This document shows, piece after piece, positions 8,150 through 17,915 of a stretch of DNA of 64,000 nt. The notes under the pieces were generated by a model that saw only the letters and a list, made by a program, of their open reading frames with translations, searched no databases and had not been told where the DNA came from. This stretch comes from Pseudomonas sp. FP453 (GTDB lineage: Bacteria; Pseudomonadota; Gammaproteobacteria; Pseudomonadales; Pseudomonadaceae): assembly GCF_030687495.1 (NCBI RefSeq), contig NZ_CP117435.1:3662501-3726500 (forward strand). The letters run 5' to 3'. Every line of letters begins with the position of its first letter. Position 1 is the first letter of the stretch. The translations under genes were made by a program, and so were the position numbers.

Positions 8150-9169
8150 TCAGTACTGGTTGGGCTCCATTTCCAGTTCGACCTTGAAGCGCTCAGCAAT
8201 GTCTCGCTGGATACGCAGCGCCAGGTCTGCAATATCGTGCCCTGTGGCAGCACCATAGTTGACCAGCACCAGCGCTTGCAGCGCGTGTACGCCGGCATCA
8301 CCGTCCCTGAAGCCCTTCCAGCCGGCCTTGTCGATCAGCCAACCGGCGGCGAGTTTCATCTGGCCGTCAGCCTGCGGGTAGGCCACCAGGTCTGGGTACA
8401 GCGCCTGCAGCTCGGTCGCGAGCACCTGGGATACCAACGGGTTTTTGAAGAAGCTGCCGGCATTCCCCAGTTCTGCCGGGTCTGGCAGTTTTTCGCGGCG
8501 GATGCTGCAGATGGCGCGGCTCACATCGCTCGGCGTCGCCTCAGTGATCCCCTGCCCCGCCAGGCGCTGCTGCACCGGGCCGTAATCAAGCTTGAGGTGG
8601 CGGGTGCGGCTCAAGGCGAAACGCACACGCAGGATCAGCCAGCGCCCGGTTTCGTGCTTGAACAGGCTGTCACGGTAGGCGAAGTTGCATTCTTCCAGGC
8701 TGAAATCCCGCAGTTCGCCGGTGTGGCGATCCAGGGCGGTGAGGCCGGCGAATACGTCCTTGATCTCGACGCCATAGGCGCCGATGTTTTGCATCGGCGC
8801 CGCGCCAACGGTACCTGGGATAAGGCTGAGGTTTTCCAGGCCGCAAAAACCTTGCTCCAGGGTCCACAGCACAAACGGGTGCCAGGCTTCACCTGCTTCG
8901 GCTTCGACCACCACAGACTTGCCGTCATCATGCAGCACCCGGATCCCCTGAGTGGCCATGCGCAACACCAGCGCTGGGATATCCTGAGTCAGCAGCAAAT
9001 TGCTGCCACCACCGATTACCAACAACGGCAGCGCTTGCGTGACCGCGTAGGCCAAGGCCTCACGGACGTCCGCATCGCTGTGGGCCTCGGCAAACAGCTG
9101 GGCGCGCACGTCAATGCCAAAGCTGTTGAAGGGCTTGAGGGATACCTGCGAGAGCACTTGCAAGGTCAT
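8150..9169 (-). CDS. murB: UDP-N-acetylenolpyruvoylglucosamine reductase MurB
   Basis: The 339-residue enzyme reduces UDP-GlcNAc-enolpyruvate to UDP-MurNAc with NADPH in peptidoglycan precursor synthesis. The FAD-binding GGGSN lies at 53-57, the signature IPGTVGAAPMQNIGAYG at 117-133, and the catalytic Ser is in NAGSFFKNP near residue 240. Length agrees with the E. coli-type (type I) enzyme. Its ATG overlaps the stop of the preceding phosphatase gene as ATGA. It is the last gene of a long minus-strand envelope operon and ends at a strong terminator. Confidence 0.96.
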   Translation of the reverse strand: MTLQVLSQVSLKPFNSFGIDVRAQLFAEAHSDADVREALAYAVTQALPLLVIGGGSNLLLTQDIPALVLRMATQGIRVLHDDGKSVVVEAEAGEAWHPFVLWTLEQGFCGLENLSLIPGTVGAAPMQNIGAYGVEIKDVFAGLTALDRHTGELRDFSLEECNFAYRDSLFKHETGRWLILRVRFALSRTRHLKLDYGPVQQRLAGQGITEATPSDVSRAICSIRREKLPDPAELGNAGSFFKNPLVSQVLATELQALYPDLVAYPQADGQMKLAAGWLIDKAGWKGFRDGDAGVHALQALVLVNYGAATGHDIADLALRIQRDIAERFKVELEMEPNQY

Positions 9170-9630
9170 AACCGCCCCTTGATTTCGATCACCAATAAAT
9201 CACAGGCTTGCTCGATCAGGTCCAGGACCCGTTCGAAGCCCTGTTCGCCTTCGTAGTAAGGGTCTGGCACCTCGTCAACCTCAGCGTCATAGCGACGCAG
9301 GAACAAGTCCAACTGTGCCTTGCCCTGTCCCGGCTGCAGCGCCTTCAGGTTACGCAGGTTGCTGTGGTCCATGGCCAGGATCAGGTCGTAGCGGGCAAAG
9401 TCGGCACGGCTGACCTGTTGCGCACGCTGCGCCGACAAGTCGTAACCGCGTGCCAACGCGGCACGCTGGCTGCGCTGGTCCGGTGGGTTGCCGACATGCC
9501 AGTCCCCCGTGCCGGCGGAGGCGACCTCGACCTGCCCAGCCAGACCCGCGTCGCGCAATTTATGGCGCAACACACCTTCGGCCGTTGGCGAGCGGCAGAT
9601 GTTGCCCAGGCAGACAAACAGGACTTCCAT
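9166..9630 (-). CDS. Low-molecular-weight protein-tyrosine phosphatase
   Basis: The 154-residue protein opens with the phosphatase P-loop CLGNICRS (nucleophile Cys7, Arg13), and DPYYEG near the C-terminus supplies the general-acid Asp. Such enzymes dephosphorylate tyrosine kinases or sugar-nucleotide enzymes; the family includes Wzb and YfkJ. The ATG at 9630 overlaps the kdsB stop as TGATG; a GTG three bases earlier is an alternative. It is embedded between kdsB and murB with overlaps on both sides, so it is co-translated with lipopolysaccharide and peptidoglycan enzymes. Its target is not evident. Confidence 0.9.
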   Translation of the reverse strand: MEVLFVCLGNICRSPTAEGVLRHKLRDAGLAGQVEVASAGTGDWHVGNPPDQRSQRAALARGYDLSAQRAQQVSRADFARYDLILAMDHSNLRNLKALQPGQGKAQLDLFLRRYDAEVDEVPDPYYEGEQGFERVLDLIEQACDLLVIEIKGRL

Positions 9631-10394
9631 CACGCCCCCAGCAGGCGACGGACGCGCTCAAGGTCTTCCGGCGTGTCCACACCCGCAGGCGGCGCTTCCA
9701 GGGCATCGCCCACGTGGATGCGCACGCCGTGCCACAAGGCACGCAGTTGTTCCAGGGATTCGGTGTTTTCCAGCCAGCACGGGCCCCAGCTGACGAAGTC
9801 ATGCAGGAAGCCGGCGCGGTAGGCGTAAATGCCGATGTGTCGGCGGTACGGCACGCCTTCCGGCAACAGGTCTGGCTGTTTGGCAAAGGCGTCGCGCGCC
9901 CAAGGCAGGGTCGAGCGGCTGAACGTCAGCGCCAGGCCGTTGATGTCGCTGACCACTTTCACCACGTTCGGGTTGAACAGGGTGTTGATGTCTTCGATCG
10001 GCTCAGCCAGCGTCGCCATGCGCGCTTCGCCGTGGGCCGCGAGGTTGGCGGCCACCTGGTCGATGACGCTTGGCGGAATCAGCGGTTCGTCGCCTTGCAC
10101 GTTGACCACAATGGCGTCGTCGGCCAGGCCCAACTGCGTGGCCACTTCGGCCAGGCGATCGGTGCCGGAGTTGTGGTCTTCGCGGGTCAGTACCGCTTCG
10201 GCGCCAAAGCCTTGGCAGGCGGCGATGATGCGCGGGTCATCGGTGGCGACCACGACCCGTTCAGCGCTGCTTTTGCAGGCCTGCTCCCACACCAGCTGGA
10301 TCATCGGCTTGTTGCCGATCAATTGCAGCGGCTTGCCCGGCAGGCGCGTCGAGGCAAAACGCGAAGGAATGACAACGGTAAAGGCGGTGGTCAT
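9630..10394 (-). CDS. kdsB: 3-deoxy-manno-octulosonate cytidylyltransferase KdsB
   Basis: The 254-residue enzyme activates Kdo with CTP to CMP-Kdo, needed for lipopolysaccharide inner core. The N-terminal nucleotide-binding signature [14 protein letters not shown] lies at residues 10-23, and NVQGDEPLI provides the metal-binding Asp. Length is typical. The ATG overlaps the stop of the Trm112-like gene by four bases, and the stop overlaps the next start, so the genes are translationally coupled. Confidence 0.96.
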   Translation of the reverse strand: MTTAFTVVIPSRFASTRLPGKPLQLIGNKPMIQLVWEQACKSSAERVVVATDDPRIIAACQGFGAEAVLTREDHNSGTDRLAEVATQLGLADDAIVVNVQGDEPLIPPSVIDQVAANLAAHGEARMATLAEPIEDINTLFNPNVVKVVSDINGLALTFSRSTLPWARDAFAKQPDLLPEGVPYRRHIGIYAYRAGFLHDFVSWGPCWLENTESLEQLRALWHGVRIHVGDALEAPPAGVDTPEDLERVRRLLGA

Positions 10395-10576
10395 TTATCC
10401 AGGCGCTCATCGGAGGTCAGGGTGCGGGCTTCGCTTTCCAGCATGACCGGGATGCCATCACGGATCGGATAGGCCAGGCCGGCGCCTTTGCTGATCAGCT
10501 CGGTTTTGTCGGCGCTGAGCTTGAGCGGGCCTTTGCAGATCGGGCAAGCGAGGATGTCGAGCAATTTGGTGTCCAT
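10391..10576 (-). CDS. Trm112-family (UPF0434) small zinc-ribbon-like protein
   Basis: The 61-residue protein has one ILACPICKG Cys pair and the conserved [11 protein letters not shown] segment of the UPF0434/YcaR family. This gene lies between lpxK and kdsB in many gammaproteobacteria, including E. coli. The ATG at 10576 was chosen by family length and an AGGAA site; longer frames run into lpxK. Trm112-like proteins activate methyltransferases in eukaryotes and archaea; the role of the bacterial version here is not established. Confidence 0.9.
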   Translation of the reverse strand: MDTKLLDILACPICKGPLKLSADKTELISKGAGLAYPIRDGIPVMLESEARTLTSDERLDK

Positions 10577-10599
10577 GAGTGTTTCCTGGAAAGAAGCAG

Positions 10600-11610
10600 T
10601 TAAGGCAAGAGACGGGCGGGCAACAGGCGCATCAGCTGCGTGTCGAACCAGGCGACGAACGCCGGCGACGGCACCGCATCCACCGCAAGGTACCACCAGT
10701 CGGGCTGGGCAAAGGCGCGGCACTTCACCGCGTCCTTCTCGGTCATGACCAGCGGCAATGACGGCGTAAAATTCAAGACCTCTGCGCTGTAGGGCGCATG
10801 GTCGGCAAACGCATGGGGTATCGCCTGCCAGTGTAGCGTTTCAAGGGTGTTGAAGAAACGTTGCGGGTTGCCGATACCGGCCACCGCATGGACCTGCTGG
10901 CCCACCGCAAAATGCTCGACCGGCTGGCGCTCCCCGGTTTGCAGGTTGACCAACGCCGTGGGTTGCAGGCGAAAGGCAAAGCCATCTTCGCGATCGGCGG
11001 CGGCGCCGTTATAGAGCAGCGCATCCACACTTTGCAGGCGCTCCACCGGCTCGCGCAACGGCCCGGCCGGTAGACAACGGCGGTTACCGAGGCCGCGGGC
11101 AGCGTCGATCAGCACCAGCTCAAGGTCGCGGGCCAGGCGATAGTGTTGCAGGCCGTCATCGGACAGGATCAGGTCCAGGGTTTCACTGGCCAGCAGCGCC
11201 TGGACCGCACGGCTGCGGTCGGGGTCGATCATCAGCGGCACACCGCAGCGTTGCACGATCAGCAACGGCTCATCGCCCGCCACGTCAGCGCTGTGGCTGG
11301 CTTCGACCCGCCACGGCAGTTGCGGCGGCTTGGCGCCATAACCAAGGCTGACCACGCCCACCCGCAACCCGCTGCGGCGACAGTGCTCGATCAACCACAG
11401 GATCAACGGCGTCTTGCCGGTGCCACCTACCGTGATATTGCCGACCACCACCACCGGCACGGGCGATTGGTAGATCTGGCCCTCGCCCGCCAGGAAGCGC
11501 GCGCGTTTGCCCTGTACCACGCGGCGATACAGCGCCTCCAGCGGACGCAGCAACGTGAGCGCCGGATGCCCTTCGTACCAGGCCTTGAGTAAACGATCAG
11601 ACATGGCCAT
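10600..11610 (-). CDS. lpxK: Tetraacyldisaccharide 4'-kinase LpxK
   Basis: LpxK phosphorylates the 4' position of the lipid A disaccharide at the inner membrane. The 336-residue protein has an N-terminal amphipathic/hydrophobic region and a Walker A loop GGTGKT at 62-67 within [16 protein letters not shown]. The start overlaps the exbD stop as TGATG; an alternative ATG two codons later is possible. It lies in the same transcription unit as exbB/exbD upstream and kdsB downstream. Confidence 0.95.
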   Translation of the reverse strand: MAMSDRLLKAWYEGHPALTLLRPLEALYRRVVQGKRARFLAGEGQIYQSPVPVVVVGNITVGGTGKTPLILWLIEHCRRSGLRVGVVSLGYGAKPPQLPWRVEASHSADVAGDEPLLIVQRCGVPLMIDPDRSRAVQALLASETLDLILSDDGLQHYRLARDLELVLIDAARGLGNRRCLPAGPLREPVERLQSVDALLYNGAAADREDGFAFRLQPTALVNLQTGERQPVEHFAVGQQVHAVAGIGNPQRFFNTLETLHWQAIPHAFADHAPYSAEVLNFTPSLPLVMTEKDAVKCRAFAQPDWWYLAVDAVPSPAFVAWFDTQLMRLLPARLLP

Positions 11611-12038
11611 CAGGGTTGGCTCGCCGCCTCGACCGTGGTCATGCGCAGATGGCTGAAACCGAGCTTGCCGGCCGCATCCATCGCCGTGATCACGGCCTGA
11701 TGCTGGGTCTTGCCATCGGCACTGATGGACAGCGGCATCTTGGTGTCGCCGCCGGACTCTTTCTGCAGGGCGTCCATCAGGCTGGCGAGGTCGTTCTTCG
11801 CCAATAACTGGTTATTCACCGAAAACACGCCGTCGGCGCTGATGGCGATGTCCAGTTGCTTGACCTGCTGGTCTTCTGCCGGCGAACCGCTGACCGCTTC
11901 CGGCAAATCGACGCGCAGCTCGGTCTGGCGGGTGAAGGTGGTGGTGACGACAAAAAACAGCAGCAGGATAAACACCACGTCGATCAGCGACGCGAGGTTG
12001 ATATCAACGTTTTCCCGTTGCTTGCGGCGAAATTTCAC
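11610..12038 (-). CDS. exbD: ExbD/TolR-family biopolymer transport protein
   Basis: The 142-residue protein has one transmembrane helix near residues 18-36 with the essential Asp20 ([12 protein letters not shown]), followed by a periplasmic domain. ExbD/TolR proteins form the proton-driven motor with ExbB/TolQ, energising TonB-type transport or envelope tasks. It overlaps exbB by four bases. Linkage to lpxK rather than tonB suggests a housekeeping envelope role; which outer-membrane partner it drives is unknown. Confidence 0.9.
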   Translation of the reverse strand: MKFRRKQRENVDINLASLIDVVFILLLFFVVTTTFTRQTELRVDLPEAVSGSPAEDQQVKQLDIAISADGVFSVNNQLLAKNDLASLMDALQKESGGDTKMPLSISADGKTQHQAVITAMDAAGKLGFSHLRMTTVEAASQP

Positions 12039-12670
12039 GCTCGGCCCTCGACCAGGTCCACATCACGGTCGCCCTGCACCACTTCCACCAACTTGATGGC
12101 TTCCTGCTCCATGCCCACCACCAGCTCATCGATGCGCCGTTGCAGGAAACGGTGGAAGAACACCGAAGGAATACCAACCATCAGGCCAGCGGCGGTGGTG
12201 ATCAACGCCTTGGAAATACCACCGGCGAGCACAGCGGCGTTGGTGGTCATGCCCGAGCCCATGAACGAGCTGAAGATGTCGATCATGCCCAGCACGGTGC
12301 CCAGCAAACCGAGCAATGGCGCCATGGCGGCGATGGTGCCGAGGGCGTTGATATAGCGCTCCAGTTCATGAATGACCCGGGCGGCGGCCTCTTCGATGCA
12401 CTCTTTCATGATCTCGCGACCATGCTTGGAGTTGGCCAGGCCAGCGGCGAGGATCTCACCCAGGGGCGAATTGGCCCGCAGCTCCTTGAGTTTTTCCTTG
12501 TCGAGCTGTTTGCTCTTGATCCAGCCCCAGACCTGCCCCAGCAGATGTTCGGGGGTGACGCGACTGGCGCGCAGGGTCCACAGGCGTTCGGCAACGATGC
12601 CGAGTGCGGCGATAGAACTCATGATGATCGGCAACATCATCCAGCCGCCGGATTTGACCAATTCCCACAC
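12035..12670 (-). CDS. exbB: ExbB/TolQ/MotA-family proton-channel protein
   Basis: The 211-residue product begins at a GTG (12668-12670) with GAGGGG nine bases upstream, reading MWELVKSGGWMMLP, the usual start of Pseudomonas homologues; a longer open frame has no support. Three membrane helices are visible: about residues 10-30, and a pair around GTIAAMAPLLGLLGTVLGMI and ITTAAGLMVGIPSVFFH. It is the stator partner of the ExbD encoded next and is the first gene of the envelope operon. Confidence 0.9.
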   Translation of the reverse strand: MWELVKSGGWMMLPIIMSSIAALGIVAERLWTLRASRVTPEHLLGQVWGWIKSKQLDKEKLKELRANSPLGEILAAGLANSKHGREIMKECIEEAAARVIHELERYINALGTIAAMAPLLGLLGTVLGMIDIFSSFMGSGMTTNAAVLAGGISKALITTAAGLMVGIPSVFFHRFLQRRIDELVVGMEQEAIKLVEVVQGDRDVDLVEGRA

Positions 12671-12717
12671 AGTGAATGTCCCCTCGAAAAAGTGCGCCAC
12701 TTTACCATATCGGTACG

Positions 12718-14970
12718 TCAGCGGGGTTCGCCGACCACAGGCGCCGAGGGTAACGCTTCGCGCCAGAAGCGACGTTGACTGCGCGCAACAACCGGTGGCG
12801 CGAAGGCGCCCAATTGCAGGCGCACGGCACCTTGCTCGGCGCTGTCGTAGATACGGCTGCCCAGCGCCTGATATCGCTCTATCACTTGCGGGTGGGGATG
12901 CCCGAACGCATTGCCACGACCTCGGGAAATCAGCACCGACTTGGGCGAAAGTCGCTGCACAAAGGGCCAGGACGAAGAGCTGCGACTGCCATGGTGGGGC
13001 GCTTGCAGCCAATCGGTTGGTACCGCCAGGGGCGATGCGAGCAAAGCCTTTTCGGCGGCGCGGTCGATATCGCCGGTCAGCAACAGGCGCTCGCCACCGG
13101 CCTGAACCTGCAACACGCAGGACTTCGCATTGCCTTCAACAGCATCAGGCCATTGCCATAGCTCAAACACCACGCCATCCCATTCCCAGCGCTCACCGCT
13201 CACGCACGGCCGGGTGCCGAGAAACGCCGGCAACCCCTCGGTCTCGCCACCCACCACGCGGCGGACGGCCAACCCGCGCGCCACCGCCGCCGCGCCGCCA
13301 GCGTGATCGGCATCCCCATGGCTGAGCAGCATCAGGTCCAACTGCCCTACCCCGAGTTTTTTCAAGGCGGGCAACACCACCTGCGCACCCAGATCAACCA
13401 TCCCCGAACGCGGGCCAGCGTCGTACAGCAAGGTGTGGTGGCGGGTACGCAGGATCAACGCCTGGCCCTGCCCCACATCCAGTTGCAACACGTCCACCTG
13501 GCCATGGGGCACCGGTTCCCTGGGCGGGCACACCGCCAACAGCAGCATCGGCCAGCCCAGCAGCCGAAACGGCACGCCTTTGGGCAGCAGCAGCAACACC
13601 GCGCCCAACAGGCTGATCAGCCAGTACCCCAAGGGGACTTCGCCGGGAACCCAGGCCGGCACTTGCCCGGCCAACAGTTCAAGGCCCTTGAACAGCCCAT
13701 CAAGTGCACCGCCCGCCAACCACAACAGCCCCTCGCCCAGCCATGGCACCGGCAACAGCGCCGTCCCCAGCAAGGACAACGGCAACACCACCAGGCTGAT
13801 CCACGGCACTGCGAACAGGTTGGCCAACGGCGCACTGAGGCTGATGGGCAACCCAAGCACCAGCAAGATCGGCAACAAACCGATAGCAATCAGCCACTGC
13901 GGACGGGTCCACACGTGCCAGAAACTCCACGCCCCCAAACGCCCACCGAACGCCAGCACCAGGACCGCAACCGCCGCAAACGACAACCAGAACCCCGCTT
14001 GCAGGCTGGCCAACGGCTCAAGCACCAACACCCCACTGAGCGCGAGCAACAACGGCCACCACACCCCCAAGTGGCGAAACCGCAAACGCCACAACAGCAC
14101 CAGCCCGACCATCACGCAGGCGCGTTGCACCGGCACGCCGAACCCCGCCAGCAAGCCGTAACCCAACGCCGCAGCAAACGCCAGGCCACAGGCCCACGGC
14201 AGCCAAGGCAAGGTTCGCGGCCAGCAGCCGTAGCGTGCCAGCCCGGCGATCAGCCCGTAGATCAGGCCCGAGAGCAAGCCAATGTGCTGGCCGGAAATCA
14301 CCAGCAGGTGCACCGTGCCAGTGGCCTGCAACACCCGCCAATCCTGCGGTGCCAGCCCGGAGCCGTCGCCCAGCACCAGCGCGGCCACCGCCGCTTCACG
14401 GCCCTGGGCATCCACGGCCAGCAGGCGCTGGCGTACGTTGTCGCGCCAGGCATTGCGCGCCGGGGCCAGACGCACGCCATCCTTTACCGAGCCAGTGGCG
14501 CCAATGCGCTGGGCCAGCAGCCAGGCTTCGCGGTCAAACCCATGGAAATTGAGCAACCCGGAGGGCCGCTTGAGGGTGACCGCCAGGCGCCAGCGCTCAC
14601 CGCTGTGCACCGGCGGCCCGCCGTGCCAGGACACCTGGATACGCTTGGGCAAGCGGGCATTGCGCGACCGACTGTCGGCCAGCTCGAAACGCACACCGCT
14701 GCCCGTCTGCTGCGGCAACCCGACGACACGCCCCTCCAGCCAGCGCGTCTGCCCGTCCAGTGCCGGCCGCAGCCGATCATCCAGCGCCCACTGCGCGCTC
14801 AGGCACGCCCAACTCAAGCCGAAAAGGAAGAACGCCAGCCAATAGGTGCGAAACGGCAACAGCATCAACGCCACCACCGGCATGGCCAGCAGCCAACCGA
14901 CCGGTGGCAATGCCGGCAAATAGCGCAACGCCAGCAGCCCCAGTGCAAACGCGAACATCCCTGCTCTCAT
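12718..14970 (-). CDS. comEC: DNA internalisation protein ComEC/Rec2
   Basis: The 750-residue protein has an N-terminal membrane/DUF4131 region, a central Competence domain with many helices, and a C-terminal metallo-beta-lactamase-like domain with LSHGDADHAGG and a later HHGSRSS. ComEC forms the inner-membrane channel that takes up one DNA strand during natural transformation. It lies just upstream of exbB in the same orientation, separated by about 50 bases, as is common in Pseudomonas. Length is normal and the frame is intact. Confidence 0.93.
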   Translation of the reverse strand: MRAGMFAFALGLLALRYLPALPPVGWLLAMPVVALMLLPFRTYWLAFFLFGLSWACLSAQWALDDRLRPALDGQTRWLEGRVVGLPQQTGSGVRFELADSRSRNARLPKRIQVSWHGGPPVHSGERWRLAVTLKRPSGLLNFHGFDREAWLLAQRIGATGSVKDGVRLAPARNAWRDNVRQRLLAVDAQGREAAVAALVLGDGSGLAPQDWRVLQATGTVHLLVISGQHIGLLSGLIYGLIAGLARYGCWPRTLPWLPWACGLAFAAALGYGLLAGFGVPVQRACVMVGLVLLWRLRFRHLGVWWPLLLALSGVLVLEPLASLQAGFWLSFAAVAVLVLAFGGRLGAWSFWHVWTRPQWLIAIGLLPILLVLGLPISLSAPLANLFAVPWISLVVLPLSLLGTALLPVPWLGEGLLWLAGGALDGLFKGLELLAGQVPAWVPGEVPLGYWLISLLGAVLLLLPKGVPFRLLGWPMLLLAVCPPREPVPHGQVDVLQLDVGQGQALILRTRHHTLLYDAGPRSGMVDLGAQVVLPALKKLGVGQLDLMLLSHGDADHAGGAAAVARGLAVRRVVGGETEGLPAFLGTRPCVSGERWEWDGVVFELWQWPDAVEGNAKSCVLQVQAGGERLLLTGDIDRAAEKALLASPLAVPTDWLQAPHHGSRSSSSWPFVQRLSPKSVLISRGRGNAFGHPHPQVIERYQALGSRIYDSAEQGAVRLQLGAFAPPVVARSQRRFWREALPSAPVVGEPR

Positions 14971-15105
14971 GGATCATCCCTTTCAAGTGATCCATTCAGT
15001 CTTAGCCGGACGCGCAGCACGGCCTATGATGTTTTGTCACAAAGTCTGAATTTTCTGTTTATAGAATGCGGGCATACTTGCCCCTCGAACTGACCTGGAC
15101 CCCTT

Positions 15106-15621
15106 ATGCCTCGGCGCTTATTCAAACGCTACATGCCCGACCCGACCAGTATCAGGGAACACAAGTCCTTACGATTCCTCGGCACCTTGCTGCACGACCC
15201 CAACCTCTGGCACCTGAATCGGCACTCGGTGGCGCGGGCCATGGCCGTGGGTTTGTTCGCGGCATTTATCCCGATCCCCTTGCAGATGCTGTTGGCGGCC
15301 GTGCTGGCCATTGCGGTGCGCGGCAATATGCCCATCGCCGTCAGCCTGGTATGGCTGACCAACCCGATCACCATGCCGGTGGTGTTTTTCTGCACCTACC
15401 TGACCGGCGCCTGGCTGATGAATGTACCGCCGCGCAGCCTGCCGGACGACCTGACCTGGGAATGGATCAGCGGCCAACTGAGTACTTTGTGGCAGCCGTT
15501 CCTGCTGGGTTCAGTGGTGCTGGGCTTGGTGCTGGGCGCCCTGGCCTACTGCCTGACCATGCTGTACTGGCGCTGGTGGGTGGCCCACCAATGGAAGAAA
15601 CGCAAACAACGGCGCGCTTGA
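15106..15621 (+). CDS. DUF2062 domain membrane protein
   Basis: The 171-residue protein shows the DUF2062 pattern: a charged N-terminus (LHDPNLWHLNRHSVARA), then hydrophobic helices around residues 48-70, 83-105 and 130-155, and the conserved WLTNPITMPVVF segment. Function of the family is unknown. It is divergent from comEC and convergent with the sensor-kinase gene. Confidence 0.85.
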   Translation: MPRRLFKRYMPDPTSIREHKSLRFLGTLLHDPNLWHLNRHSVARAMAVGLFAAFIPIPLQMLLAAVLAIAVRGNMPIAVSLVWLTNPITMPVVFFCTYLTGAWLMNVPPRSLPDDLTWEWISGQLSTLWQPFLLGSVVLGLVLGALAYCLTMLYWRWWVAHQWKKRKQRRA

Positions 15622-15624
15622 GGC

Positions 15625-16995
15625 CTAACGCGCCCGCAAGCGCAGGTGCACGCGCAGGCCCAGCCCGGTGTTTTGCGCCCACAGGCTGCCCTCCTGGCGT
15701 TGCACGGCATTACGCGCGATGCTTAAGCCGAGGCCAAAGCCGCCGTCGCCGGGGCGCGAGCCGTCCAGGCGGGTGAACGGCGCAAAGATCCGCTCCAGGT
15801 CCTGTTCCGCGATGCCGCCCCCCTGATCCTCCAGCCACAGATGCCAGTAATCGCCCTCGCGCCGCCCGTCCAGGCTGACCACACCGTCGGCGGGAGAATG
15901 GCGGATGGCGTTGCGCACAATGTTTTCCAGGGCCTGGGCCAATGCGTTCAAGTTGCCGCGCACCCAGCAATCTGCCTCCAACAGGCACGGCAGGCGCGAT
16001 GCCGGCCAATCGCTTTCGAAACACGCGTTCTCCCGCAGCATGTCCCAGAGCGCCTGCAACTGGATGTCTTCCTCAGGCAGCGGCGCACGCTCGGTGTCCA
16101 GCCAGGCGAGTTGCAGGCTGTCCTCCACCAGGCGTTGCATGGCGTCGATCTCCCGACCCAAGCGCTCTCGCAGTTGCGTCAAATCCTGCTCACTGTCACA
16201 GGCCACCCGCAAGCGGCTTAAAGGGGTGCGCAACTCGTGGGACATGTCCCGCAGCAACTGCTGCTGCAACACCACAGTGCCTTGCAGGCGCTCGGACATG
16301 TGGTCAAACGCGCGCCCCAACTCACCCAACTCATCCTGGCGGCTGATGGCCGCGTGGGACAGCCGCGTATTCAACTGATCGGCACGCCAGGCGTTGGCCT
16401 GCTCGCGCAGTTGATTGAGGGGCATGATCAGCAAGCGATACAGGCCAATGCACAGCAACAAGGTAAACAGACCCGGAATCACGCCGTTGGTCACCACGCG
16501 CCAGAACAACTGGTAGCGCCCCGGCACAAAGCGTTGTGGCAACTCGATGACCAGGGAGCCCGCCGACGGGTCCACCGGAAAGGGGATTTTCAACCACGGC
16601 AAACCCTGCACATGCCGGCTGACGGGCCAGTCGAGCCCGCGCAGGGAGGTGAGGCGCTGGCTTTCCTTGTCGGTCAGCGGGTAGCTGCTCAGCGATTGCA
16701 GGTCATTGCCAATCACGCCGATCCAGGTGCGTTCACGCTTGCCCATCGCTTGCAGCCAGGCGTCGACACCGGCATGGCCGCCGCGATTCCAGGCCTGCTC
16801 GGCACTCACGGCGTAACCACTCAAGGTGATCCGCGCTTCGTCGGACAGGTACTGGTTCTTCTGCTCCATGTACCGGCCCCAGGACCAACTGAGCCAGATC
16901 ATCAGCAAACAAAAGGCGATCAACAGGCAGGCCAGTTTCCAGAATAACGAGTGCTTGCCCGGCAACCGCGTCAAGGGGTGCTCAAAGAATCTCAT
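15625..16995 (-). CDS. Two-component sensor histidine kinase
   Basis: The 456-residue kinase has an N-terminal helix (about 20-42), a periplasmic sensor region, a second helix near residue 170, a HAMP linker, the phosphoacceptor box RDMSHELRTPLSRLR, and an ATPase domain with N and G boxes (NIVRNAIRHS, EDQGGGI, GFGLGLSIA). It overlaps its response-regulator gene upstream. A GTG two codons earlier is an alternative start. The location beside gacS matches that of PirS in P. aeruginosa, but the signal here is not known, and no siderophore-receptor gene lies next to it. Confidence 0.88.
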   Translation of the reverse strand: MRFFEHPLTRLPGKHSLFWKLACLLIAFCLLMIWLSWSWGRYMEQKNQYLSDEARITLSGYAVSAEQAWNRGGHAGVDAWLQAMGKRERTWIGVIGNDLQSLSSYPLTDKESQRLTSLRGLDWPVSRHVQGLPWLKIPFPVDPSAGSLVIELPQRFVPGRYQLFWRVVTNGVIPGLFTLLLCIGLYRLLIMPLNQLREQANAWRADQLNTRLSHAAISRQDELGELGRAFDHMSERLQGTVVLQQQLLRDMSHELRTPLSRLRVACDSEQDLTQLRERLGREIDAMQRLVEDSLQLAWLDTERAPLPEEDIQLQALWDMLRENACFESDWPASRLPCLLEADCWVRGNLNALAQALENIVRNAIRHSPADGVVSLDGRREGDYWHLWLEDQGGGIAEQDLERIFAPFTRLDGSRPGDGGFGLGLSIARNAVQRQEGSLWAQNTGLGLRVHLRLRAR

Positions 16996-17710
16996 CGGCA
17001 CAGCTCAACACGTAGCCCTTGCCCCACACCGTGCGCACTTCCCGCTCGCTGTAGCCGATGGCCTTGAGCTTGCGGCGGATCTGGCTGATGTGCATGTCGA
17101 GGCTGCGGTCGTGGGGCGCATAACCGCGCTGCAGCACATGCTGATATAGGAAGGCTTTGCTGAGGACTTCTTCGCCGTTGCGGTGCAGGGTTTCCAGCAA
17201 GCGGTATTCGCTGCGGGTCAGCCCGGCCCACTGCTCCTGGTAGAACACGTCACACAGTTCATCGTCGAAACGCAGGGGCCGCAGGTCGTCGCGCAACGGC
17301 GCAAGGCTCGGCAACGGGCGCCGGTCGAGGGCGACGCGACGCAGGATGGCTTCGATGCGCACGCGCAATTCGATCATGCTGAACGGCTTGGGCAGGTAGT
17401 CGTCGGCCCCCAGGCGAAATCCGCTGATACGGTCGGCTTCGGCCCCCAAAGCCGACATCAGGATGACCGGGATCGAATGGCTCTGGCGCAAATGCGTGAG
17501 GATCGACAAGCCATCCATGCCCGGCAGCAAGATGTCCATCAACACCACATCGAACGCCTGGTCGCGGGCCATCTCCAGGCCTTGCTGGCCGTTCTGGCAC
17601 CAGGTGACCTGGAAGCCGCAACGCCCCAAATGCTCGTGGACATAGGCGCCCAGCACAGGGTCATCTTCGATGGTCAGGATACTGGGTAGGCCAACTACTG
17701 CGGGATTCAT
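16982..17710 (-). CDS. OmpR-family response regulator
   Basis: The 242-residue protein has a receiver domain (ILTIEDDPVLG acidic pocket, phosphoacceptor Asp in VVLMDILLPGMDG, KPF switch Lys) and a C-terminal winged-helix DNA-binding domain (LTRSEYRLLETL, SLDMHISQIRRKL, VWGKGYVL). It is partner of the overlapping sensor-kinase gene. The ATG at 17710 is preferred over a TTG four codons upstream. It is divergent from gacS, the arrangement known for pirR, which is the best positional guess. Confidence 0.9.
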   Translation of the reverse strand: MNPAVVGLPSILTIEDDPVLGAYVHEHLGRCGFQVTWCQNGQQGLEMARDQAFDVVLMDILLPGMDGLSILTHLRQSHSIPVILMSALGAEADRISGFRLGADDYLPKPFSMIELRVRIEAILRRVALDRRPLPSLAPLRDDLRPLRFDDELCDVFYQEQWAGLTRSEYRLLETLHRNGEEVLSKAFLYQHVLQRGYAPHDRSLDMHISQIRRKLKAIGYSEREVRTVWGKGYVLSCADEIL

Positions 17711-17915
17711 TAGCGTCTGCAAGTCATTCTCAATGACTGATTATTCAAGATTAACCCGCCACAGGCAATCGCCATCCGGCCGCCAATGGCCCGAAGATTG
17801 CCGCCTGTCATTAATTTGCAAGATTCCAGGGCGTGCAAATGGCTACACTGCGCAGGTGGCGCGGCCCGGATGCTTGCGTGGTTCATTGATATCAGTGTGG
17901 TAGCAGGAGAGTGGC
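17711..17915. promoter_or_regulatory. Divergent promoter region of the response regulator and gacS
   Basis: About 200 bases separate the two divergent genes. A GCAGGAG site precedes the gacS GTG. The region should hold both promoters, but I cannot assign -35/-10 boxes with confidence. Confidence 0.4.

Noticed and set aside
13303..15093. 596-codon open frame opposite comEC
   Set aside because: It is the antisense of a GC-rich gene; composition is Gln/His/Pro/Arg-rich with no domain, and comEC is intact on the other strand.
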